64,000 nt of DNA from assembly GCF_943734655.1 (NCBI RefSeq), contig NC_071355.1:93193449-93257448 (forward strand), in the 5' to 3' direction. This document shows positions 54,978 to 64,000 of the stretch, piece by piece. The position numbers and the translations under genes are program-made. The number at the start of each line of letters is the position of its first letter. Position 1 is the stretch's first letter. The notes below the pieces were generated by a model, which did no database searches, was not told the DNA's origin, and saw only the letters and a list, made by a program, of their open reading frames with translations. Source of the DNA: Sabethes cyaneus (lineage: Eukaryota > Arthropoda > Insecta > Diptera > Culicidae).

Positions 54978-54985
54978 ATATTTTT

Positions 54986-57900
54986 TCAAACACAAACATT
55001 GCCTATTTCTGAATATTACACAATTTATTTCTACCGTACAACCCACTATTGCGTTATATTATCATGCGAACATTTTCTGATTCGTGTTAGAATACATCTA
55101 GGTACGTCATAATTAATTGAATTGACAGAAAAACACCAACGTGAAACATGGTCTAATATTATTAATGATTAATGAAACGAATGAATACAGATGCTTTGAT
55201 TGCTACACTTCCATCGTGGTGCTCCAAACCACTTCAAAGCCGTGTGCTCCATTCTCCACACAAATTAATCACGATTAAATCAATCTTTCCAGAAAATCTC
55301 CTACATTACACGTGATTTGGTTCTTGACAGCGACAATCCCTTTATCGTTCTTACTCCCGCTTACATTATGTTGATTCTGATGCGTCAGCTGCTGAACCAC
55401 TCTCAATTTCCACCCTCTTTACATTACACCGTTTGAAAGGTCAAAAATAAAAAAAAATTAAAAAAAACATTAAGCAAAACATAACGAAGATGGAAAGCAG
55501 AAGAGAGCCAGCGCTACACCCTGACGGACTGCCAGAGATGCTCATTTCGGTGCTCCCTTCTCGTCGGATGACCTCGTTGATGCATCGCACTGTAACCGGC
55601 ATGCCAACGTGATTGTAAAGAATAGGATTCTTCCAGTGAAACGAGACCAAGGACTACCGTCGTATACTGCGCGCACTCGACGAACATTCCGAAGCAGAGC
55701 CCGACCACGGGAAGCAGGTTAGTCAGAGTTGGATGCTGCCAATCCTGCCTCGGTCGGTCCGGTTAGTTGCCTGTGTTATGTCCTCGCGTATAGACGTTTG
55801 GCATCCGATGGTCGTAGAAATTGAAAGCACCGGTAGAACGTAGAACGATCGGCAATGGTAAAGTTTCGTTGCTTCGTTGCTATTTACCGGGTTCGACATC
55901 GCTGCGAATTCTAACTGCCTGCGTCGAGGTGTGTACCTTATATGTGTGATTAGTGGTTCCTGTTCGATGGAATAACAAGCTAACCGAAATGAGGCTTATT
56001 TATTGTGCCGTTTGGATAAACCGAAGTGAGATTGGATTATTGAATTAAAACACAACTTCCAGGTTCTGCTCAACCACGGAACGGCTTAAGTGGATAATGG
56101 AGTATACGAATACTTCAGCCGGTAGTGCTACTAGTTGATGGTTCCCAAGGGTGATGTGGTGCGAAGAAATGTCCTAGTGAGTGCTGTTTCGCGATTCATG
56201 TACAAGTGCAAATTGCTATCAACGTTTGCTGGTTATACACCTGCTGAGCAGCCACGAGAAAACAGTTTGTGAGCTAAAGTGTTGTACTAGCGTGAAGTAC
56301 CCTATTTCAATCATACGCACGGGAAATGCCTGTGTGAAGGTGGCCCTAGCCTAGTGCCGGTAACTGAGTGCTAGCTAAGTTATGTTTTCCGACCTGTGAG
56401 CATAATGAGCAAATGTAATCGCTTGACATTGCCAAGTAACAGTCATACATCAATGTTAATAAATTTGCCATGCCTACGACATATAATGGAAGCGTGAATT
56501 GAGCAACTATATCAAACCATGTGCCCGAACACAATGTATCCGGCGAGAACTGCCACAGCAAGGACCATTCATATCGGCAATAATTTTCCATCCCTCCCAC
56601 ACCGCCGCCACTGTCACCAACCGAGTGTGGTTGCTCACCCAGAGTGCGTTGTGATTTGAAACGTTCAATTATCACGCATCAGGTGCCATAAATCAATAAC
56701 ACCGTGTTCTATTAGTGTAACTCCTTTCTGCGTGAGGCCGTGAGTGTGGTGTTCCGAGAGGAGGAAATATTTGTCACAATCGTAAAAATTATGGAAACCG
56801 CGCGGTGACTTAATTGATGGAGAATTTTATTTACGGCCGCATTTGTTTTCACCAGCAGGACCTTTGTGATGAGACTAAAGTAGGAAGCTGCTTGCATGTT
56901 TGAACTTTTTACCAAGAATGGTGAAACTAGCATCGTTTACTTAATAATTGTTTTCTCGAACCCATTTTAAAAATACTTTTAATTAATCAATGCAAAGCAT
57001 AGTTTTGAAATTCAATAAATGCAAAAGCTGAAGAGTATTAGGATAACAGACTACTGTTAACAGTATTTATTATGACAACTGGATTGCCTCCTTTTCACAA
57101 GCTTAATTTGAATAGCATAAATGCATTTCCTTACTTGCTACATAACGCCGTTAAACAAATTCGCTTAATTTTCATCAATTAATAATTCATTACTGCCATG
57201 AATTTATAACACCCATTGCAGCCTGGTAATATTATTGTCAAGCAAAATGTTGGTAAACATCAGTCAGATAGCTCAGCCTGATGTTGGCTTACATATTTCA
57301 CACCCACTGAATGAATCGAAACGACATCATTTACAACTTTGAGCAGGCTGATGCATCGTAAAAGATCGCAAAAAAGGGGAAAACTGTTTGCAGGGAGATT
57401 TACGAGTTTGCGTTTGCTGAGTTCAAGTAAGGCATAGCATGGTTTCTATTTGCAAGCCTGGAATTTATTTATTGTTTGCTCCGGCATACAACAACATGTG
57501 CCCAGATAATATTCATAAAAAAATCATTCTTCGTCTTGAAAGCAGCTGAGCAGCGAACTGGTCACTGGGATGTCATGAATATTTTGCTTCACATTGGGTG
57601 AATTTTTCTTTTATATAGATAAAAGACTCTGCAGTTCTGTTCATAAAAAGAATGTATATGCAAAATGGAATGCGAGATTCTTGTGTTGACCGTGGTGGTT
57701 ACGTAAATCTTCCAGGGAGCAATAAACCACTATATAAGTTCCTTATACACGTCATTTTTGTGAAGGTTTGTTTTTCAAACATTTAATTCTGCATTTGCTC
57801 TTGGCCCGTGGCATGTGCCACAAAAAATGTTCTATTTGTATTATCATTTAATTATAGAAAGATTTATACACGAGCATTGTTTCAAAATTATTGAACTTTA

Positions 57901-58105
57901 TCATCAAAATTTGTGCTCTGTGCAAAATGTGTTTCACAAAATTAGATCATAAACGGACTAGTAAGCAAACAATGGAAGCTACAGTAGACTATCGCGTTTG
58001 CAGAATCCGTAAAGAACAAAATATTACTACCATAACTGACAGTGTTGTCGAGGATTGTCAATCCGTCGCTATTCTCAACAATTGGGAATGTGTTTCTCGA
58101 CCACT
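54986..58105. other. Unassigned; possible untranslated host exon near 55.7-56.9 kb
   Basis: About 55740-56900 is freer of repeats and more GC-balanced than its surroundings, with many short GTGAAGTG/GTGCTG-like phrases typical of insect 5' leaders, and no long ORF. CTGTGTGAAG-GTGGCC near 56330 could be a splice donor. The ORFs at 55441-55708 and 56346-56675 (minus) show no motifs. Nothing here proves a gene. Confidence 0.3.
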
Positions 58106-59087
58106 CCCAAGTAACAATCCAATAGCAAATTGGTCTTATTCATTTCTTATAGTAGTTTTATCAGACCATTTCAAAGTCAGTTAGGTTTTATAGTGTTCCC
58201 CCTCAAGTCAATTTTATCTTATTTAACTAACATTTCTGAAGTATGACTGAAGGAGACTTGCAGAATCACCCATAAAACTAAATTATCAATAAGTATAATT
58301 CACCTTATAAGGGGTTTTAAAGGATACTTCATTTTTGCTTAAAAACGACGCTCCTTAAAACTTAACAATAGTTTTGACAAAAACTTATGACATTCTTCTG
58401 CAAGATTCGTTTATCTTAACAATACTGCCATAAAACTCTCTTAAAATCGTATATTCTTGAAAGAGAAATTATACTCTTGAATAAGAACATTCTAACGTAA
58501 ACAACTAATCTGTCAAAATGGGCGTCTGAACCTGGAGAAAATTGAAGAATACAGATCTTTTAAACGAAAATTAAGCGAAAATCTGTGTAATATTTTGAAA
58601 ACTCTTTCATATGAACAATCAGCGAAGTCACAAAACAATAAAGATCTCAGGATTAACTGAACTGGACAGTGCCGGTAATGATGGATTTGCCAGAGGCGGT
58701 GCGGGTTTCCTCTAGAGCTTTTCGTATTTTTTAAACAAAATATAGAGTTCATAAGTCAGATGTCTTTGTATGGTAAATGTTTGAAGGCACTGAAGCAGTT
58801 GAAGCATAATTTTTAAAAACAGTTGTACCAATACCAATTGTAAATTCAGAGGTGGGCACGATTCCGCTAATCTGCTAACAGCTAATTAGCTCAGCTAACA
58901 TTTTGGTTAGCGGTTAGCGTTTTCGCTAATTTTTATAACCGTTAGCGTTTTTGTTAGCTTCCGCTAAATTTATGTACCGCTAAATAAACCGCTAACTTTT
59001 TTTTGGCAGAAGGAAAATTCATGAGAAATATCACAAAGGCTTCGGTCGAAGGATTCCAAATACCAAACTTTTGTACGTACTTTACCA

Positions 59088-59625
59088 GCCAAGAGCCGGG
59101 GTGGCTCTTACCGTATCAGGAATTCCTCTCCATTGTACTTCTGGGGTGACATTGCGATTCTCGTTTCGAGTGATTTTGGTTCGTTTCGCCCATTCGTTTA
59201 ACGTGGTCGAAACGAACCAAAATCACTCGAAACGAGAATCGCAATGTCACCCCTGGGTCATGGGCTACTCGTTTCCAAATCGTTACGTGTCTCGGCACAT
59301 GCAAGTCGGCTTCAACCTGGTCAAGCCATCTAACTCGTTTGGCCCCTCTATTCCTGGTGCCGGTGGAGCTCTTGTAGAGAACAGATTTTACTGCACAATC
59401 GTTCGGTATCCTTGCGATGTGACCGGCCCACAGTAGTCTCCCAACTTTTTCCAAATAGTGACTACAACTCATGGTGCATACGCCTATGCCACTCTCCGCT
59501 ATCCGTTTGTACTTCGCCAAAAATAGTTCGCAATACCTTTCGTTCAAATACAGCAAGTGCACTTCCATAAACAAAGTTGCTGTCTCAAGTCCGTAGAGGA
59601 CTACTTTTGTACGCGGGCTCAAATA
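59088..59625 (-). pseudogene. RTE 3' fragment, copy H, inside the hAT element
   Basis: Minus strand: RTKVVLYGLETATLFMEVHL, FLAKYKRIAESGIGVCTMS, LLWAGHIARIPNDCAVKSVL, NRGAKRVRWLDQVEADLHV. It ends in the GAGCCGGGGTGGCTCTT motif shared with copy E1. 5'-truncated. It is further interrupted by a 111-bp palindrome. Confidence 0.75.
59143..59253. mobile_element. 111-bp palindromic MITE inside RTE copy H
   Basis: Arms of 46 bp, starting GGGGTGACATTGCGATTC and ending GAATCGCAATGTCACCCC, around a 19-bp centre. The arms match perfectly as far as I can read. TSD not clear. Confidence 0.8.
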
Positions 59626-61145
59626 AATCGATATTTAAAAAAATTCGAGGCCTCCTACATTCACTGAAAACATCAAGGGAAATTTTTCGATTTTCTCGGA
59701 CATCACTAGTTTTATAAATTCATAAGTGTTGGGCCAAGTATCAACGCAATAAAGTTTTCACAACAACCAAGGAAAATTATTATCAACAAAATATGTTTTT
59801 ACAAATTTTCTACCTGCTAATTCCCTTTATTCTGATTTCAATCTATTTTTACTAAAAATTTGAAATTTTATTACTACCTTTGAAACAAAAATTATCTTTT
59901 ATTGCCGAAATCAGCGCTTTTCGCTTAAGTAATGTTGATTCTACAGTGCTGACAAATTTAGCTGTTAGCGGTTAGCGTTAGCTTCCGCTAAATTGTTGAT
60001 TAATTTAGCGGTTAGCGGTTATCGAAGCTAACGTTTTGATTTAGCGGATTAGCTGTTAGCGAAACTAAAATTTCGGTTAGCGGTGCCCACCTCTGTGTAA
60101 ATTAAACGCTTGGAACTGTGGTGCAGTGCAAATAGCACAAACAGCACAAACAACACGTTACGTCGATACTTCGTTGATGTTTTCTTTGTTTATACTAGAA
60201 TGGTTATCTTGCAAAAACTTGGTGCCCTCAAGTAATTCAAACAATTCTTATTCAAGCGCAACTTGTCTTCTTCAAGAATACAATAAGTATTGATGAACTT
60301 AACGCGCTCTTGGAAAAATTTTCTTTGTCTTGTGCAAGAAATGTTAGTCTAATAAGCGCTTTCGGGTTGATTTGGATAAAACCATTGAAAAAATGGCGAA
60401 CAGGGCTATTTTGATTACTTTAGAAATTGTAGTCAATTGCATATGGGCGCTTATAAATATGGTATTATGCAATACTATTAGTGATCTTATCTTTTTAAAT
60501 AAATGTTTAGACATATAAAAGCCTTTTTGCCACAATTAGTTAAAAATTTGGTAGCTATCAACTTCTTCATGAAATCATTAATTTTTTAAATTAATTTAAT
60601 TTTTCAATAATCTAGCAAAAATAACTGGCGCGTTAAAATTTTCCAACTTTCAAGTCACAAAACATCGACAAACGTGGCATGAAAAATTTCTCATTTATGA
60701 GCAACAAAGCAGCTGCTTTTATCATCATTTTTAGTTTCAATTTTCATTTATACCCATTTCGAAATAGCCATATCTGTGAATGCTTATAGCTTATAGCTCT
60801 TGTTCAATTTAAAACATTTAAGGCTGTGAGAAGTGTATGATGTCTTGCAAGTGTTCTTTGAAGAGACAACCATAAAATCATCAACACTTGTGGCAGTTTT
60901 CTTTTTGTTTGTAGCGACTCTTGGAAGTCATTATAAATAGATATCGATAAGAATTACAAGTTTTAAAAGGATCTTTGGAAATTTTCTTGAGAACCTTCTT
61001 TAGTGTGGGCCTCCCTCGTCTTATAAGGGTTTTATGGCTGTTTTATCGCAGTTTAGTAGAATTACAAGTTTTGAGATCGGTTTTAAGCAGCAAATGCTGG
61101 AAACCTCTTCAAGTGCATCTTAAAATTGAAATTGTTACTTGGGCT

Positions 61146-61556
61146 GAGAAGATTTAACGCAAGAATCTTGACTAAAGCCGTATAAACTACATCTTCTGCA
61201 GGAACTGAAGTCGAGCTACCTGCCTCTCCGCCATTTAAGTTTTGGATCAACTTAAAGATCTCTATTTTTATTACCAAAAAACTGCGTTCAGTAACAAAGC
61301 CAGCATAATTGTCATATGATCACACCACATGCAGTAACCACAAGTAAAAAAAGAAACTACCAAAACTCCCTGAAAATGTACTATTTGGTGAGGTTTGTAA
61401 GCCGGCGGAATCATTGAAGCATATGTTTTCAAAGATGAAGATGGCCACCACACTATTGTCAATGGAGTCCACTATTGGTCGGTGATAACGGACTTCATCT
61501 TTTGCACCAAATTCAAGCATTGGATTCGGTCGATTTATGTTCTTTCAATTACCATA
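61146..61556. other. Unassigned sequence
   Basis: Short overlapping ORFs of about 60 codons only. No motifs. Confidence 0.45.
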
Positions 61557-61564
61557 CTTAGCAC

Positions 61565-61954
61565 CATGCTTGGCATACACTTTTCGCTTCGATTTTGCTC
61601 TTTTGATTACTGCATCTCAGCCAAGCAGAATTTGAAAAAGTGATGTATGGGTCGTTTATAGAATTTGTTATTATCTACAATATTGCTGAAGTAAGCATTA
61701 CTGTGCATTTTGTATTTATGGCGATATAAGGCTGCTACCCTCTTGGTAGCAAAAAGAGCGCTCTTTTTGCTACCAACGGCATTGCTGCCCTACAGCACCG
61801 TAAATACTAAAGATAAAACTTCACTTTCTTCAGCAATATTACAGATAATTACTAGCTCTACAAATGCCCCATACACCACTTTTTCAAATTCTGCTTGGCT
61901 GAGGAGCAGTAATCAAAAGAGCAAAATCAAAGCGAAAAGTGTATGCCAAGCCTG
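61565..61954. mobile_element. hAT-type MITE, relative of 16121-16512
   Basis: 390 bp, palindromic. Ends CATGCTTGGCATACAC and GTGTATGCCAAGCCTG, with an 8-bp TSD differing at one base (CTTAGCAC 61557-61564, CTTACCAC 61955-61962). The inner arms share CTCAGCCAAGCAGAATTTG and GATGTATGGG with the element at 16121. The centre is a perfect palindrome AAAAAGAGCGCTCTTTTT. Confidence 0.85.
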
Positions 61955-62137
61955 CTTACCACACAACATACGCAACATTGGACAAATCATTTTGCATCAT
62001 TGAATTTGCGACCCAGATTGTGTGATTTGATAATTCTAGCACTGGCGGGTCTAGGCTGGGCACAATGGCATCTTCTCTAAAAATTAAACAATTTTTCATA
62101 AAGTGTAAGCCGGAATTTTTGCGATAAGTAAATTAAT

Positions 62138-62410
62138 CCAGTTTCAAGTCCAATTTGAAATCCGATTTCATGTCTATTTTCAAGGCTCAAGTAAATTTAG
62201 GTTTTGTATTTTAGGTCTAATTTTAAATCCACTTTCATGTGTGTGTTGAACTAATTTCAAGTTTCAAGTCCCATTTCTAGTCCAAATTCAAATCTGGTCT
62301 CGAATCCAATTTCCAGTTTAAATTGAAATAAAGCTACAAGCTGATATTATTCTAATTTCAAGTCCAACTTCATATCCAATTTCAGGTTCAATTTCATCTC
62401 CGAATTTTTA
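62138..62410. repeat. Degenerate ATTTCAAGTCCA minisatellite
   Basis: Irregular repeats of TTTCAAGTCCAATTT-like 11-15 bp phrases with much divergence. Followed near 62450-62580 by CCACCTAGCGGTGAAAG, an unassigned repeat-like piece. Confidence 0.7.
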
Positions 62411-62774
62411 GTCCTATTTAGGCCATTGCAAATCATTTTCAAAATTTTTGTCACCTCTCCTTCAAAATAGACTTTAAAAATCAGGTCGGATCTGGGTTAA
62501 AAATCAGCAAAAAAAATACCTGATTTAATCCACCTAGCGGTGAAAGAAACCTTTGTTATACGATCTTACTTACTATTTGAGATAGAAATCGACACGTCTT
62601 CGGAACATAATTCATCTCTTGGTTAACGTTGCGTAATTTTTTTGGAAATTGAATATGTTTTCAAAATTGGAACAAAATAGGAGCACTTATAAATGTTGAT
62701 AAATCCTTTTTTCATGAAATTGCTTAGTAAGTATAAGTAAGTTGTTATTAATTTGAGTAAGTGCAAATAAAAGG

Positions 62775-63508
62775 TACCGTCATCCGGGGATACTTGCAAC
62801 ACTTTCGAACTTTGACTTGGTATAACTTTCGAAGTGTACCGTTTAGGTTCAAGTGTAAGTAGCCAAAACTTGTATAGTGATTAGTACTTTTGATTGATGA
62901 TTATGAGAAAAAATATCAGCTAAGTGAATCTGTAGAATGAACCGAAAATAGGGGTGTTGCAAGTTATCCAGTAAACGGGGTTACTTGCAACACTTTTCTG
63001 ATTTGGCGTTTCTTATGATTTTAAATTTGATTTCAAACCGCAAATGACTATTTTTAGATATTTTGAGTGTGTTTGCAGTAAAACAAGAGTTACTAGAGGT
63101 ATGTTTGCTTCCCAATTTCGTCTATCCCGTTTTTAAAGATATTCGGTGAAAATGCAGCATGTCGACGAACTTCAAATTGCCATTTCAAGGCACGTGAAAT
63201 TTGTCACAATTTTAATTTTTCAAGAGATGGCAGTAACATCGTACAGACGCAAACTTGTACATACTGTCTATTACGATAGTTATCTATTTTACAAGTGGTG
63301 CAAGCCGCGCCATATTGGAAGTAACAACAAGAATTCATCATTACTTCTCCAAGTTCAAAATATAAATAAAGCTCAAAGTTGCTATTTGTCAGCTTATATG
63401 ATGCACTAATTGTGTACAGGAACCAAACAATAAAAAATAATTTCATGTCAATGAACAATGGAAAAGCGCGATGCGCAGAAGTGTTGCAAGTAACCCCGGT
63501 GTGCAGTA
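62775..63508. mobile_element. 734-bp inverted-repeat element, ACTTGCAACACTT ends
   Basis: The left end TACCGTCATCCGGGG and the inverted right end TACTGCACACCGGGG are both followed by TTACTTGCAACACTT or a one-base variant. An extra internal copy, GGGGTTACTTGCAACACT, lies near 62978. TA at both ends would suit a mariner-like TSD (inference). The ORFs inside (63146-63409 and the minus-strand overlap) show no transposase motif. Confidence 0.65.
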
Positions 63509-63740
63509 ATACTTTGAATTGTTGGGAAAATAGATCAGCATAAACCGACATCTCAAAAACGAAGCAATCAGCATGTGAGGTGTACCGCAATTGGCTCCAA
63601 CTAGAATTTTCTCTCGTTTCTACATATGGAAAAATGGTGACTCTGTGCTCAGGAAATGTAAAATGTTTAAAATGTATCCGTCTGTTAATAGTCGACTAGT
63701 CGAGTAATTCGGATTCAAAATTAGGGTGTTTTTGACGTAC

Positions 63741-64000
63741 ACCTGTGTGCAAAATAATAGCAGTGGTGAGTTTAGCATTAGAGTTTATAAAAAAAATTGC
63801 AATGTGGGAATTTATGTATTTGATCATCATCTGTTGTTTAATTATGAATATGTTTTAGTCCAAAATTCCTTTCAGCAACGTTTAGACGACCCATTTTGGC
63901 TGATTATACGTATATACTAAAAATGAACAGACTCTTGTTAAATGTAAATAGATAATATTTATACCTTAAATGGTTTGTTTCAACGGTTATTTTATAATTC
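63741..64000. mobile_element. Left end of a probable mariner-like element, runs off the window
   Basis: CTGTGTGCAAAATAATAGCA at 63742 matches, from memory, a terminal repeat common in insect mariner-type elements. The other end is not in the window. Confidence 0.35.

Larger units (their letters stand above)
58847..60095. mobile_element. hAT element, CAGAGGTGGGCAC ends, with TTAGCGG subterminal repeats
   Basis: Ends CAGAGGTGGGCACGATTCC and CGGTGCCCACCTCTG, with a perfect 8-bp TSD TGTAAATT (58839-58846, 60096-60103). Both ends carry many copies of GGTTAGCG/CCGCTAA, the dense subterminal motif array that hAT transposases bind. No transposase remains. The middle is occupied by an RTE fragment. 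Confidence 0.88.
58106..61143. mobile_element. 3.0-kb element with CCCAAGTAACAAT ends (outer shell of a nest)
   Basis: The left end CCCAAGTAACAATCCAA and right end GAAATTGTTACTTGGG are inverted repeats of the same type as the short MITE at 12971-13078. Both insertions show a 2-bp duplication, here CT (58104-58105, 61144-61145). The interior is AT-rich, with repeated CTTGAAAGAG/TCTTCAAG-like motifs and no ORF of its own. A 1.25-kb hAT element is inserted in it. Confidence 0.6.

Noticed and set aside
56346..56675. 109-codon minus-strand ORF
   Set aside because: No recognisable domain, mixed composition and no supporting neighbours.

Overview
This window reads as a stretch of a large, repeat-rich insect genome, most likely a culicine mosquito (Aedes-like). 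The basis is the set of repeat families: Loner-type non-LTR retrotransposons, a DD37E mariner transposase (ITmD37E), many RTE-clade and one R1-clade fragment, tRNA-related SINEs, and dense short inverted-repeat elements (MITEs) of hAT, piggyBac, Tourist, Transib and mariner type. No prokaryotic gene organisation, rRNA, functional tRNA or CRISPR array is present. I recognise no complete host protein-coding gene. All convincing coding sequence belongs to transposable elements.

Layout. 1-8 kb: an apparently intact Helitron of the Helentron type. Two exons, joined by a 68-bp phase-0 intron, encode about 2,433 residues: basic 22-residue repeats, a Cys-rich region, HUH/two-tyrosine Rep, a Pif1-like helicase, an apurinic-type endonuclease and an OTU cysteine protease. 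8-19 kb: foldback elements, a 5'-truncated Loner with one frameshift, a hAT MITE carrying a second MITE, a decayed DD37E transposase, a SINE, and a ~125-bp-unit repeat array split by a Loner 3' end (itself split by a hAT MITE) and by a 1.08-kb inverted-repeat element. 19-24 kb: a 955-bp inverted-repeat element, a SINE and otherwise unassigned sequence. 24-28 kb: an R1-like relic split by a second copy of the same hAT MITE, then an RTE copy with one frameshift and one nonsense codon. 28-42 kb: unassigned sequence, a Loner 3' end, a Tourist-like MITE, a SINE, an RTE relic with a ~310-bp (GAC)n expansion, a piggyBac-like MITE, another RTE relic and a copia-type LTR. 42.6-46.8 kb: a two-ORF non-LTR retrotransposon with both frames open. 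47-51 kb: two RTE copies head to head. 51-54 kb: an unidentified ORF cut by a 1.3-kb palindrome with Transib-like ends. 54-64 kb: a further RTE relic, a hAT MITE, unassigned sequence that may hold an untranslated host exon, a four-level nest of insertions, another hAT MITE, a minisatellite and two more inverted-repeat elements.

How it fits together. The autonomous-looking pieces are the Helentron and the two-ORF non-LTR element. The rest are relics or non-autonomous elements needing transposase or reverse transcriptase in trans. Target-site duplications (TSDs) readable in the sequence let several insertions be ordered in time. Family names come from motif recognition and not from searches. 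Element ends are firm only where a TSD is stated.
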